A DNA stretch of 64,000 nt, from positions 1 to 64,000 of the forward strand of contig NZ_JAIUDQ010000004.1 of assembly GCF_020164435.1 (NCBI RefSeq), given 5' to 3'. Below are positions 8,704 through 18,015 of this stretch, piece after piece. The notes under the pieces were generated by a model. The model saw only the letters and a program-made list of their open reading frames with translations. It did not search any database and was not told the origin of the DNA. The stretch comes from Phyllobacterium lublinensis. Lineage in GTDB: Bacteria > Pseudomonadota > Alphaproteobacteria > Rhizobiales > Rhizobiaceae. Every line of letters starts with the position of its first letter. Position 1 is the first letter of the stretch. Position numbers and translations under genes: made by a program.

Positions 8704-11322
8704 ATGGCAACCGAACGATACAATCCACGCGTAGCCGAAAAGCATTGGCAGAAAGTTTGGGACGATGCCAAACTTTTCGAGACGCCCAACGACGATCTGC
8801 GCGATCCGTATTACGTGCTTGAGATGTTCCCCTATCCATCGGGGCGCATCCATATGGGGCATGTGCGCAACTATGCCATGGGCGATGTCGTTGCCCGCTA
8901 CAAGCGCGCCAAGGGATTCAATGTCCTGCATCCGATGGGTTGGGATGCGTTCGGAATGCCGGCGGAAAACGCGGCAATGCAGAACAAGGTCCATCCCAAG
9001 GCATGGACCTACCAGAACATCGAGACGATGCGCGGCCAGCTGAAATCCATGGGGCTGTCGCTGGACTGGTCACGTGAATTCGCCACCTGCGATGTCGAAT
9101 ATTATCACCGCCAGCAGATGCTTTTCCTCGACTTCGTCGAAAAGGGTCTGGTGACGCGCAAATCCTCCAAGGTCAATTGGGATCCGGAGGATATGACTGT
9201 GCTTGCGAACGAACAGGTGATCGACGGCCGTGGCTGGCGCTCCGGAGCGCTGGTCGAACAGCGCGAGTTGACGCAATGGTTCTTCAAGATCACCGATTTC
9301 AATGATGAATTGCTGAGTGCGCTCGACGGGCTCGACCAGTGGCCGGAAAAAGTGCGCCTTATGCAGCGCAACTGGATCGGGAAATCCGAGGGAATGCTGA
9401 TCCGCTGGGCGCTGGATGAAAAGTCGCATGCCGGAGGCGAGAGCGAGATCGAAGTCTATACAACCCGCCCGGATACGCTCTTCGGCGCATCGTTCATCGC
9501 GATTGCAGCGGATCATCCGCTGGCCAGGAAAGCTGCGGAAACCAATGCGGAGCTGGCCAAATTCAACGAGGAATGCCGTCACGCCGGTACGTCCGTGGTT
9601 GCGCTGGAGACGGCCGAGAAGAAGGGCTTCGATACAGGGCTGCGGGTAGAGCACCCGTTCGACCCGTCCTGGAAACTGCCCGTTTACGTCGCAAACTTCG
9701 TCCTGATGGACTACGGCACAGGTGCAATCTTCGGTTGCCCGTCCGGAGATCAGCGCGATCTGGACTTCGCCAATAAGTACGGCCTGCCGGTCGTGCCTGT
9801 CGTCATGCCCAAGGATGCGGATGCTGCGACGTTCCAGATTACCGAAACGGCCTATGTCGATGATGGCGTGATGATCAATTCGCGTTTCCTCGACGGCATG
9901 TCGCCGGCCGAAGCGTTTGAGGCCGTGGCCAACCGGCTGGAAAAGCAGACGATCGGCAACCGGTCGCAAGGCGAGCGCAAGGTTAATTTCCGCCTGCGTG
10001 ACTGGGGTATTTCGCGTCAGCGCTACTGGGGCTGCCCGATTCCCATGATCCATTGCGATGATTGTGGTGTGGTTCCGGTTCCGAAAGCCGATCTGCCGGT
10101 CCGGTTGCCGGACGATGTCGAGTTTGACCGCCCGGGCAATCCGCTCGACCGCCATCCGACCTGGCGGCACGTCAATTGTCCGCAATGTGGCAAGGCGGCG
10201 CGCCGTGAAACCGACACGATGGACACATTCGTTGATTCATCCTGGTATTTCGCCCGCTTTACCGCGCCCTGGGCCGATACGCCGACAGACCCGAAAGCGG
10301 CCAATCACTGGCTGCCAGTGGATCAGTATATCGGCGGTATCGAACATGCGATCCTGCACCTGCTCTATTCACGCTTCTTCACCCGCGCGATGAAGATGGC
10401 GGGACATCTCGATATCAGTGAACCGTTCAAGGGCATGTTCACGCAGGGCATGGTCGTGCACGAGACCTACAAGGGCAAGGATGGCTGGGTTACGCCGGCC
10501 GAGGTCCGGCTCGAGGAAGTCGACGGGCAACGCCGTGCGGTGAGGATAGACAACGGCGAGGAAATCGAGATCGGCTCGATCGAAAAGATGTCCAAATCGA
10601 AAAAGAACGTTGTCGATCCTGACGATATCATCGCCTCCTATGGCGCGGATACGGCACGCTGGTTCATGCTGTCCGATTCGCCGCCGGAACGGGATGTGAT
10701 CTGGACAGAGGCCGGGGTAGAGGGCGCGCACCGGTTTGTTCAGCGTGTCTGGCGTCTGGTTTCCGAAGCCGGTGACGTGCTCCAGACTGCCGGGCCGTCC
10801 ACCGGCACGGAAGGTGAAGCGCTGCAGGTTTCCAAGGCGGCACACAGGACGGTGAAGGCCGTCGGCGAGGACATCGAGAAGCTGGCGTTCAACAAGGCCG
10901 TTGCCCGCCTCTATGAACTGGTGAACGTCTTGTCGGGTCCATTGCAGAAGGTTGCTGCCGGCGAGGCCGACAAGGCTTTGATTGCCGCGTGCCGCGAGGC
11001 AATCAACATGCTGCTTTCCATGATCGCGCCGATGATGCCGCATCTGGCCGAAGAGTGCTGGAAATCACTGGGTGGCAGCGGTCTTGTCGCGCATCAGGCC
11101 TGGCCGGCCTATGACGAGGCGTTGATCATCGAAAACGACATAACCATACCCGTCCAGATCAACGGCAAGAAGCGTGGTGATTTGACAATTGCCCGCGACG
11201 CAGATCAATTGGCGGTCGAAGAAGCCGCGCTGGCGCTTGATTTCGTCAAGGCGGCGTTGAACGGCAATTCGCCCAAGAAAGTCATCGTCGTACCGCAGAG
11301 GATCATCAATGTCGTTGCCTGA
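8704..11322 (+). CDS. leuS: Leucyl-tRNA synthetase
   Basis: 872-residue class Ia aminoacyl-tRNA synthetase that charges tRNA-Leu. The HIGH motif is [11 protein letters not shown] (near residue 43) and the KMSKS loop is EKMSKSKKN (near residue 627). Between them is the CP1 editing domain, and the C-terminal anticodon and tRNA-binding region is full length. The last 14 bp overlap lptE, so translation is coupled, as in the usual rhizobial leuS-lptE arrangement. Confidence 0.98.
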   Translation: MATERYNPRVAEKHWQKVWDDAKLFETPNDDLRDPYYVLEMFPYPSGRIHMGHVRNYAMGDVVARYKRAKGFNVLHPMGWDAFGMPAENAAMQNKVHPKAWTYQNIETMRGQLKSMGLSLDWSREFATCDVEYYHRQQMLFLDFVEKGLVTRKSSKVNWDPEDMTVLANEQVIDGRGWRSGALVEQRELTQWFFKITDFNDELLSALDGLDQWPEKVRLMQRNWIGKSEGMLIRWALDEKSHAGGESEIEVYTTRPDTLFGASFIAIAADHPLARKAAETNAELAKFNEECRHAGTSVVALETAEKKGFDTGLRVEHPFDPSWKLPVYVANFVLMDYGTGAIFGCPSGDQRDLDFANKYGLPVVPVVMPKDADAATFQITETAYVDDGVMINSRFLDGMSPAEAFEAVANRLEKQTIGNRSQGERKVNFRLRDWGISRQRYWGCPIPMIHCDDCGVVPVPKADLPVRLPDDVEFDRPGNPLDRHPTWRHVNCPQCGKAARRETDTMDTFVDSSWYFARFTAPWADTPTDPKAANHWLPVDQYIGGIEHAILHLLYSRFFTRAMKMAGHLDISEPFKGMFTQGMVVHETYKGKDGWVTPAEVRLEEVDGQRRAVRIDNGEEIEIGSIEKMSKSKKNVVDPDDIIASYGADTARWFMLSDSPPERDVIWTEAGVEGAHRFVQRVWRLVSEAGDVLQTAGPSTGTEGEALQVSKAAHRTVKAVGEDIEKLAFNKAVARLYELVNVLSGPLQKVAAGEADKALIAACREAINMLLSMIAPMMPHLAEECWKSLGGSGLVAHQAWPAYDEALIIENDITIPVQINGKKRGDLTIARDADQLAVEEAALALDFVKAALNGNSPKKVIVVPQRIINVVA

Positions 11323-11884
11323 TCATTTTCAGCCGGTCCTGAAGCGTCTCTTGTGCGCCTGCGTTCTTGGCATGGCGTTGATCGCCGGAGGATGCCAGGT
11401 GCGGCCGCTGTATTCGGCGACCAGCCCGGTGGCAAGCACGGGTGCAGGTGTAACTGGCAGCGTACGTTCGCGAATGGCTACAATAGCCATCAATGAACCC
11501 CCCAATCGTGAAACACAGGAGGTGCGCAACCACCTGATATTCCTGTTTGCGGGCGGGGCGGGCGAGCCGGCTAGCCCAGCCTATTCGATGCAGCTCAGCG
11601 TGGTTCCCCAGTATCTGTCTTTGATGCTGGTGCAGAATGCCACCAACGACAAATCGGGTCAGCCGACGGCCGGTCTGGTGCGCATGACAGGCAGCTACGT
11701 CGTCACCCGCATCTCCGATGGACAGGTTGTCGGAAGGGGAAGCCGGATCGTCACTGCCAATTATGACGCGCCAAGACAGCGTTATGCGGTGACGAGGGCA
11801 GTGAGGGATGCGGCCAATCGTGCCGGGCGAGAGCTCGCGGAAGCATTGAACCTCAGCGTGGCGCAGGATCTTTCCAAGTTCTGA
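11309..11884 (+). CDS. lptE: LPS-assembly lipoprotein LptE
   Basis: 191-residue lipoprotein. A basic start and hydrophobic stretch end in the lipobox ALIAGGC, with the lipidated Cys at residue 29, giving an outer-membrane lipoprotein. The mature part keeps the LptE/RlpB features [25 protein letters not shown] and [17 protein letters not shown] strands. LptE plugs the LptD barrel during lipopolysaccharide delivery to the cell surface. The start lies inside the end of leuS. In related genomes holA usually follows; here the next gene is an unrelated ATPase. Confidence 0.88.
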   Translation: MSLPDHFQPVLKRLLCACVLGMALIAGGCQVRPLYSATSPVASTGAGVTGSVRSRMATIAINEPPNRETQEVRNHLIFLFAGGAGEPASPAYSMQLSVVPQYLSLMLVQNATNDKSGQPTAGLVRMTGSYVVTRISDGQVVGRGSRIVTANYDAPRQRYAVTRAVRDAANRAGRELAEALNLSVAQDLSKF

Positions 11885-11899
11885 CCATCCGGTGCACGC

Positions 11900-13054
11900 A
11901 TGCGCCTGACGTCGCTTTCCGCCACCGGGTACAGGTCGCTGCGCTCCATCCGCCTCGACATCGGCAGGCTCACCCTGTTCGTGGGTGAGAATGGCGTCGG
12001 AAAATCGAACCTCTATCGTGCCATGCAGTTGGTCAAAGCTTCGGCGGCGGGAACGCTGTCCTATGAAATAGCGCGTGAGGGCGGCATGCAGTCTGCCCTG
12101 TGGACCGGCAAACGCCGATCAGGGCCTGTCCGCATGGTCTTCAACGCGCAGTTTGACGACGATGAGACTGCAGCCCGGGCCGGCTATTGCGTGGAAACCG
12201 GCCTGGCGCCAAGCTACAAGGTGGAAATCGGGCTCAGGCCGCCGGCAGCGGCCGGTTTTGCATTCGAGCCGCAGATCAAGGAAGAAACGCTCAGCATCGA
12301 CAGTGGCCGCAGACCTGTCGAAATGATGGGCCGCAAGGGAGCCGCCGTGTTCGCACGCGACGATGCGGGACGGCGAATCGAACACCCGGTTCCTCTGCTC
12401 GACTCCGAGACCGCGCTGGCCGTCCTTGGCAGTTCCGGACGCTATCCGGAAATTGGCGATCTGCGCGCAACGGTCCTCGGCTGGCGTTTCTATCATGGAT
12501 TCCGGACCGATCGGGATTCACCGGCACGACAGCCGTCATTGGCGATCGCGGCCCCGCTGCTCGATGAGGATGGTGGCAATCTTGCAGCTGTCTTCGCAAC
12601 CCTTGTGCATATCCGGGAGGATACAGCCGATCTTGACCGCTGCATTGCCGATGCACTGGGCGGGGCAAGGCTCGATGTTCCGGTCCCCGGCGAAACGGCG
12701 ACATTCGGGCTGCGCTTTACGGAGTTTCCGCAACGAATTTTCAGACCGGAAGAACTTTCCGATGGCCAGATACGGTTTCTGGCGCTGGCAGGCGCGTTGC
12801 TATCCTACCGCCTGCCTCGGCTGATTGCCTTGAACGAACCGGAAGCCAGCCTCCATCCATCGATGCTTCCGGCGCTCGCCGACATGATTGCCCAGGCTGC
12901 AGAACGGACCCAATTGTGGATTGTCACGCATTCGCACACGCTCGCCGACGAGATCACCGCGCGGACCGGGGTGCGGGCGCTGACGGTCGTCCGCAAGGAC
13001 GGTGCCACCTCGATCGAAGGAATGAAGCTGAGCGGCAGCTTCGAGGACGAGTAA
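11900..13054 (+). CDS. RecF/OLD-like AAA ATPase of unknown role
   Basis: 384 residues. Walker A is GENGVGKSN (residues 29-37), right after a RecF/SMC-type start (LTSLSATGYRSLRSIRLDIG). The signature-like ELSDGQIRFLALAGALLSY precedes a Walker B strand LIALNEPEASLHPSM, with a D-loop-like LWIVTHSHTLADE after it. No coiled-coil arm, TOPRIM nuclease or membrane segment is seen, so this is a single ABC-type head domain of the AAA_21 class. It starts 15 bp after lptE and probably shares its transcript. Function is unknown; defence or DNA-repair roles are known for relatives with extra domains that this one lacks. Confidence 0.75.
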   Translation: MRLTSLSATGYRSLRSIRLDIGRLTLFVGENGVGKSNLYRAMQLVKASAAGTLSYEIAREGGMQSALWTGKRRSGPVRMVFNAQFDDDETAARAGYCVETGLAPSYKVEIGLRPPAAAGFAFEPQIKEETLSIDSGRRPVEMMGRKGAAVFARDDAGRRIEHPVPLLDSETALAVLGSSGRYPEIGDLRATVLGWRFYHGFRTDRDSPARQPSLAIAAPLLDEDGGNLAAVFATLVHIREDTADLDRCIADALGGARLDVPVPGETATFGLRFTEFPQRIFRPEELSDGQIRFLALAGALLSYRLPRLIALNEPEASLHPSMLPALADMIAQAAERTQLWIVTHSHTLADEITARTGVRALTVVRKDGATSIEGMKLSGSFEDE

Positions 13055-13273
13055 GACCCCCGGGTTAGACCTGCAGCGGCCGCGGCAAGGGCCTGTCGAT
13101 ACCCCTGAAGCGGCACATTGCGCCGCCCAGCAGCGTCCTGAGAAAACTAATCCCATATGCCGGGTTTCTAAGAAAAATCGTTTCTCTACCATATTGGTCG
13201 AGTTAAATAGCATTGGTCCATCCTTACCGGGCAGGAACACGAGATCAACAGGCCCGCACCATCGAGAGGGACC

Positions 13274-14230
13274 ATGTCCAGATTGACACGCAGAACATTC
13301 GGTGCGGCCTTGTTCGCGGCCGCGTTCCTTGCTTCGGCCGTCGCCCATGCAGCCGAGCCGCTCGCAGAATTGAAGATCGGTTACCAGAAGACCGGATTAC
13401 CGGTTATTGCCCGCCAGCAGGGGGTTATTGAGAAAGCACTGGAATCCCAGAAAATCGCGGTCAAGTGGGTCGAGTTCACTGCGGGCCCACCGCTCGTCGA
13501 AGCGCTGAATGTCGGTAGTATCGATGTTGGCTGGGTGGGTGATGCGCCGCCAATCTTCGGCCAGTCTGCGGGTTCGGCAATCGTCTATGCCGCGTCGCTC
13601 GCACCAAATGGCAAGGGCGAGGCGATCTTCGTCAAGCCCGGCTCATCCATCCAGAGTCTTGCTGACCTCAAGGGCAAGAAAGTCGGCATTGGCAAAGGGA
13701 CGAGCGCCCACAATCTCGTGATAGCGGCGCTGGAGAAAGCCGGCATCGGATTCGACGAGATTACCCCGGTCTATCTCAGCCCTGCCGATGCGGCCGCCGC
13801 ATTTGCCAGCGACAAGATTGACGCCTGGGCCGTATGGGACCCTTTCTTCGCCATCGCCGAGACACGCTACCAGCCGCGCGTCCTGGTGCGCAGCAGCGAT
13901 GTTCTCAACGTCAGGACCTACTTCATCGCCAATCGCGACTTTGCGGCCAAGCACCCCGAAGTCGTCACGGCCACGATCGGTGCCCTCAAGGAGGCGGCGA
14001 CCTGGGCAAACGCCAACAAGGATAAGGTTGCGCAAGCCTTGCATGAGGTAACGGGTGTTCCCCTGGATGCGCAGACGCTTGCGGCCGATCGTTCCGAGTT
14101 CAGTGTCGGACCGGTCACTCCCGACATTGTCGCGCACCAGCAGGAGACGGCCGATCGCTTCCTGCGGCTGAAACTGATCCCCAACGCCATCAAGATAGCC
14201 GATGCAGTGTGGACGGCACCGACCAACTAG
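13274..14230 (+). CDS. ssuA: Aliphatic sulfonate ABC transporter substrate-binding protein
   Basis: 318-residue periplasmic protein. The twin-Arg-like leader MSRLTRRTFGAALFAAAFLA ends at a signal peptidase site near AHAAEP. The mature part opens with LKIGYQKTGLPVIARQQGVIEKAL and contains VGWVGDAPPIFGQSAG and KKVGIGKGTSAHNLVI, typical of the SsuA/NMT1 family that captures alkanesulfonates. It heads the ssuA-ssuD-ssuC-ssuB set that supplies sulfur under sulfate limitation. The 219-bp spacer upstream must hold the promoter, but I could not define a regulator site. Confidence 0.92.
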   Translation: MSRLTRRTFGAALFAAAFLASAVAHAAEPLAELKIGYQKTGLPVIARQQGVIEKALESQKIAVKWVEFTAGPPLVEALNVGSIDVGWVGDAPPIFGQSAGSAIVYAASLAPNGKGEAIFVKPGSSIQSLADLKGKKVGIGKGTSAHNLVIAALEKAGIGFDEITPVYLSPADAAAAFASDKIDAWAVWDPFFAIAETRYQPRVLVRSSDVLNVRTYFIANRDFAAKHPEVVTATIGALKEAATWANANKDKVAQALHEVTGVPLDAQTLAADRSEFSVGPVTPDIVAHQQETADRFLRLKLIPNAIKIADAVWTAPTN

Positions 14231-14251
14231 AGGCTGTCGATATTCACGCCG

Positions 14252-14352
14252 TGCTGGCCAGCAAATGGCGTTTTCCTGCGATCCGGTGCTCGCGTACCAA
14301 AAACGTACGCTGCGCTCCGGTTCTCGAGAACCACCATTTTCGGCCCAGCATG
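14252..14352. repeat. Palindromic intergenic repeat, copy 1 (ssuA-ssuD spacer)
   Basis: About 100 bp, mostly self-complementary. It begins GCTGGCCAGCAAATGGCG and ends ACCACCATTTTCGGCCCAGC, so the outer arms pair. An inner small hairpin GCGTAC/GTACGC lies at about 14291-14310. The block GCAAATGGCGTTTTCC, the CCGGTGCTCG core, CCACCATT and the final CATGAC recur at 20216-20287, so this is a dispersed element rather than a local operator. It separates ssuA from ssuD and may stabilise or attenuate the ssuA message. Confidence 0.7.
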
Positions 14353-14401
14353 ACCCGAATCTCGACCATCCCCAACCCACAAAACAGGATTGGATACTCT
14401 T

Positions 14402-15559
14402 ATGACGCAGCCATCAGGTCCGCTTGATTTCTTCTGGTTCATCCCAACCCACGGCGATGGCTCCTATCTTGGTTCCGAGCGTCAGCAACGCCCGCAGGAA
14501 TTCGCCTATTTCCGCGAAATTGCGCAGGCGGTCGACCGTCTTGGCTTCCCCGGGGTGCTGCTGCCCACCGGCCAATCCTGCGAGGATTCCTGGATTACCG
14601 CGGCTGGTCTTGCCGCGCACACGGAGCGGCTGAAATTTCTCGTTGCCTTGCGCCCCGGCGTAACGTCACCGGTCTTTGCTGCACGGCAGACGGCTGCGCT
14701 TGACCGGCTGAGCGATGGGCGTCTCCTGCTCAATGTCGTGGTTGGGGGCAATCCGGTCGAACTGGCGGGCGATGGCGTCTTCCTGCCGCATGACGAGCGC
14801 TATGAGCAGGCGGCAGAATTCCTGAAGATCTGGCGCGCGCTGGTATCCGGCGAAACCGTGAACTTCACGGGAAAGCATTATCGTGTCGAGGGCGGGCGGC
14901 TTGATCTGCTGCCGGCCCAGGAAAAGCCGCCGCTCTATTTCGGCGGGTCATCGGATGCAGGGCAGGATCTGGCTGCCGAGCAGGTGGAGCTCTATCTCAC
15001 CTGGGGGGAGCCCGTTGCGCAGGTCGCAGAGAAAATCGAGCGGGCGCGCAAGAAGGCAGCGTCCCGGGGGCGCACATTGCGGTTCGGCATTCGCCTGCAT
15101 TTCATCGTGCGCGAAACGGAGGACGAGGCCTGGGACGCCGCGGACCGGCTGATCAGCAAGGTTACCGATGAGCAGATCGATATTGCGCAGTCGCGTTTCC
15201 TGAAGGAAATGGACTCGGTCGGTCAGCGGCGCATGGCCGAACTGCATGGCGGGCGCAGAGACCGGCTTGTAGTTGCCCCCAACCTTTGGGCAGGTGTCGG
15301 CCTGGTGCGCGGCGGGGCGGGAACCGCACTCGTAGGTTCGCCGGAGAGTGTCGCCGCACGCATTCGCGAATATCAGGCCATCGGTATCGATACCATCATC
15401 GGTTCGGGCTACCCGCATCTTGAAGAAGCCTATCGCGTCGCCGAGTTGCTGTTCCCGGTGCTTGGACTGGACGGCAAACGCCGCACGCCGCGCCGCTCCA
15501 TCGAAAATGAATTCGGTGTCGGTTTCTACGGCAACAAACGTTTGCAGGCGGCATCATGA
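14402..15559 (+). CDS. ssuD: FMNH2-dependent alkanesulfonate monooxygenase
   Basis: 385-residue flavin-dependent, luciferase-like TIM-barrel enzyme that cleaves alkanesulfonates to aldehyde and sulfite using reduced [20 protein letters not shown] at the N terminus, [30 protein letters not shown] and [14 protein letters not shown] are SsuD hallmarks. The ATG at 14402 was chosen over an in-frame TTG four codons upstream. It overlaps ssuC by 4 bp (ATGA). No flavin reductase ssuE is present here, so FMNH2 must come from an enzyme encoded elsewhere. Confidence 0.95.
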   Translation: MTQPSGPLDFFWFIPTHGDGSYLGSERQQRPQEFAYFREIAQAVDRLGFPGVLLPTGQSCEDSWITAAGLAAHTERLKFLVALRPGVTSPVFAARQTAALDRLSDGRLLLNVVVGGNPVELAGDGVFLPHDERYEQAAEFLKIWRALVSGETVNFTGKHYRVEGGRLDLLPAQEKPPLYFGGSSDAGQDLAAEQVELYLTWGEPVAQVAEKIERARKKAASRGRTLRFGIRLHFIVRETEDEAWDAADRLISKVTDEQIDIAQSRFLKEMDSVGQRRMAELHGGRRDRLVVAPNLWAGVGLVRGGAGTALVGSPESVAARIREYQAIGIDTIIGSGYPHLEEAYRVAELLFPVLGLDGKRRTPRRSIENEFGVGFYGNKRLQAAS

Positions 15560-16335
15560 CAGGCACGCTTTCCAATCTTGGCCGCAGTGCGCTTGGCTGG
15601 TTGCTTCCCGCCGCTCTTCTCGCCGGGTGGGAAGTCGCATCCCGGGCCGGACTTATTCCGGGGAATGTCTTGCCGGCACCCTCGGCGGTTGGCGAAGCCT
15701 TCTGGAAACTGCTCTGGTCGGGCGAACTTGTGGAGAATATCCGCATCTCGACGTTGCGAGCCCTCAGCGGTTTTGTCATTGGCGGGGCGATCGGCTTCTC
15801 TCTCGGCCTTGCCAACGGCCTTTCAGCGCTCAGCCGCGAGCTGACCGACACGACACTGCAAATGATCCGCAACATTCCGCATCTCGCGCTCATACCGCTG
15901 GTGATCCTGTGGTTCGGCATCGACGAACAGGCGAAGCTGTTTCTCGTCGCGCTAGGCGTGTTTTTCCCGATCTACGTCAACACATTGCTTGGCATCCAGG
16001 GTGTCGATCCGCAGCTGGTCGAGATGGGCCGCATCTACGGCATGTCGCGCACGGAGCTGTTCCTGCGCGTGATCCTTCCTGGAGCACTCCCTTCGATCTT
16101 CGTCGGCTTGCGCTATGCGCTTGGCATCATGTGGCTGACGCTGATCGTTGCTGAAACCATCTCCGCATCGTCGGGCCTGGGCTACATGGCCATGCAGGCA
16201 CGCGAATTCCTGCTTATAGACGTCGTTGTCCTGTCGATTTTAATCTACGCACTGCTCGGAAAGCTGGCCGATTCACTGGCGCGGTTTCTCGAGCGGATTT
16301 CCCTGCAATGGCACCCGGCCTACCAGACCGTTTGA
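15556..16335 (+). CDS. ssuC: Sulfonate ABC transporter permease
   Basis: 259-residue inner-membrane permease with about six hydrophobic segments. The EAA loop facing the ATPase is [32 protein letters not shown]. The first residues overlap the ssuD stop, giving coupled translation, and ssuB follows 9 bp later. It forms the membrane channel of the SsuABC importer. Confidence 0.93.
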   Translation: MTGTLSNLGRSALGWLLPAALLAGWEVASRAGLIPGNVLPAPSAVGEAFWKLLWSGELVENIRISTLRALSGFVIGGAIGFSLGLANGLSALSRELTDTTLQMIRNIPHLALIPLVILWFGIDEQAKLFLVALGVFFPIYVNTLLGIQGVDPQLVEMGRIYGMSRTELFLRVILPGALPSIFVGLRYALGIMWLTLIVAETISASSGLGYMAMQAREFLLIDVVVLSILIYALLGKLADSLARFLERISLQWHPAYQTV

Positions 16336-16344
16336 GGAATCAAG

Positions 16345-17142
16345 ATGACCGCAGCGACCATCACAGCCCGTCAGTCCTTTGCCGCTCCGTCTGCGCGTGC
16401 CTATGCGACCCGTCCCGCAGGCACGCTTGCTTTTTCCTTTCGCAACGTTGCGAAGCAGTTTGGCGGAAAGGCCGTTCTGCAGGGCATCAATCTCGATGTT
16501 CACGAGGGGCAGTTCATCGCTGTGATCGGCAAGAGCGGCTGCGGCAAGAGCACGCTCTTGCGCCTGCTGGCAGGGCTCGACAAACCCACTTCCGGCGAAC
16601 TCGTGCACGGATCGGGTTCGCATGATGACAAACGGACACGCATCATGTTTCAGGAGCCGCGGCTTCTGCCATGGGCGCGTGTTTCAAGAAATGTCGAAAT
16701 TGGCCTTACCGGGATCGAGAAAGGCGAGGCTGCAAGAAAGAAGGGGCTCGATATCCTGGCGGAAGTCGGCCTCGCCGATCGTGGCGGCGAATGGCCATCC
16801 GTGCTTTCGGGAGGCCAGCGGCAGCGGGTGGCGCTGGCGCGCGCCCTCATCGGCCATCCCTCGATTCTGGCGCTGGACGAGCCCTTAGGTGCGCTCGATG
16901 CGCTGACGCGGATCGAAATGCAACAGCTTCTGGAGCGGATCTGGATTGCGAAGAAATTCACTGCGGTGCTGGTTACGCATGACGTCGCCGAGGCAGTGGC
17001 ACTTGCCGACCGCGTTGTCGTCATCGATGGCGGCAGGATCGCGCTTGATCTCGAGATTCCGGTGGAGCGTCCACGTCGCCATGCGTCGCCGGAGCTCGCT
17101 TTCTTTGAGCGCCAGATATTGGATAAACTATACAATCGGTGA
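16345..17142 (+). CDS. ssuB: Sulfonate ABC transporter ATP-binding protein
   Basis: 265-residue ABC ATPase. Walker A is GKSGCGKST, the Q-loop lies in [11 protein letters not shown], the signature is [15 protein letters not shown], Walker B is [12 protein letters not shown] and the switch His is in VTHDVAEAV. About 25 extra N-terminal residues rich in Ala/Thr precede the domain, as in other rhizobial SsuB proteins. Last gene of the ssu set; a GC/AT palindrome (17184-17210) lies in the convergent gap to the transaldolase gene. Confidence 0.93.
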   Translation: MTAATITARQSFAAPSARAYATRPAGTLAFSFRNVAKQFGGKAVLQGINLDVHEGQFIAVIGKSGCGKSTLLRLLAGLDKPTSGELVHGSGSHDDKRTRIMFQEPRLLPWARVSRNVEIGLTGIEKGEAARKKGLDILAEVGLADRGGEWPSVLSGGQRQRVALARALIGHPSILALDEPLGALDALTRIEMQQLLERIWIAKKFTAVLVTHDVAEAVALADRVVVIDGGRIALDLEIPVERPRRHASPELAFFERQILDKLYNR

Positions 17143-17183
17143 ATTGCTTCAACGCTGCTTTTCGTTACGCGCTTCGCTCTCCA

Positions 17184-17210
17184 TCATCCTCGAGCTTGAC
17201 CCGAGGATGA
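17184..17210. terminator. Palindromic rhizobial repeat / likely bidirectional terminator
   Basis: TCATCCTCG (17184-17192) and CGAGGATGA (17202-17210) pair perfectly around AGCTTGACC. The form CATCCTCG-x-GCTTGACCCGAGGATG is a common dispersed repeat in rhizobial genomes. It sits between the convergent stops of ssuB and the transaldolase gene, where it may end transcription from both sides, although no long T run follows. Confidence 0.6.
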
Positions 17211-17240
17211 CGAAGAGGTAGGTGGCTTTAAGCCAAAAAA

Positions 17241-17894
17241 TCAGGCGATCGACTGGCCGGTCTTCGCCCAGTCGGCGAGGAATGTTTCAAGGCCCTTGTC
17301 GGTCAGCGGGTGCTTGACAAGCGCCTTCAAAGTCGCCGGCGGCACCGTTACGACGTCTGCGCCGATCAATGCGGCCTGCTTGACATGGTTGACCGTACGA
17401 ATCGAGGCGGCAAGGATCTCCGTCTGGTAATCGTAATTGTCATAGATGGTACGGATTTCCGAGATCAGTTCCATGCCATCGATGCCGATATCGTCGATAC
17501 GGCCAACAAATGGCGAGATGAATGTTGCGCCGGCCTTGGCAGCAAGAAGTGCCTGATTGGCGGAGAAGCAAAGCGTGACGTTCACAAGGTGACCATCGGA
17601 GCGCAGCGCCTTGCAGGCCTTGAGGCCATCGAACGTCAACGGCACCTTGATGCAGATATTGTCGGCGATTTTGGCAAGAACCGCGGCTTCCTTCATCATG
17701 GCTTCATATTCGGTCGCCGTGACTTCGGCGGAAACAGGTCCCTTGACGACCGAGCAGATTTCCTTGGTGACTTCGATGATGCTGCCGCCCGACTTCAGGA
17801 TCAGTGACGGATTGGTGGTTACGCCATCGAGCAATCCGAGATCGTTGAGCTCACGGATTTCCTTTACGTCGGCAGTATCGACAAAGAATTTCAT
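17241..17894 (-). CDS. tal: Transaldolase (short TalC/FSA-type)
   Basis: 217-residue TIM-barrel aldolase of the short transaldolase family, which moves a dihydroxyacetone unit in the pentose phosphate pathway. [20 protein letters not shown] is the standard start. The ATG at 17894 follows GGAAGGA; the longer frame upstream lacks family sequence. The Schiff-base lysine lies in [15 protein letters not shown], and [28 protein letters not shown] and the C-terminal [21 protein letters not shown] are conserved. It is divergent from priA (121 bp). Annotation as fructose-6-phosphate aldolase cannot be excluded by length alone. Confidence 0.93.
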   Translation of the reverse strand: MKFFVDTADVKEIRELNDLGLLDGVTTNPSLILKSGGSIIEVTKEICSVVKGPVSAEVTATEYEAMMKEAAVLAKIADNICIKVPLTFDGLKACKALRSDGHLVNVTLCFSANQALLAAKAGATFISPFVGRIDDIGIDGMELISEIRTIYDNYDYQTEILAASIRTVNHVKQAALIGADVVTVPPATLKALVKHPLTDKGLETFLADWAKTGQSIA

Positions 17895-18015
17895 CGGTGC
17901 AGTCCTTCCTGACATGACAGATGGCCCGGTGTAATCCAAGGCCCGGTAGCGGAGATGGGATTTCTCCGGAAAGTGGCTTTTCTTTATCCCAAAGCCACGG
18001 CAAGGTCACGCCTAT

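Noticed and set aside
9070..10185. 371-codon frame antisense to leuS
   Set aside because: Entirely inside leuS, low-quality composition and no domain; typical of the open antisense frames produced by high GC content. The same applies to long frames opposite acs, atpA, atpD, ctpA and imuB.
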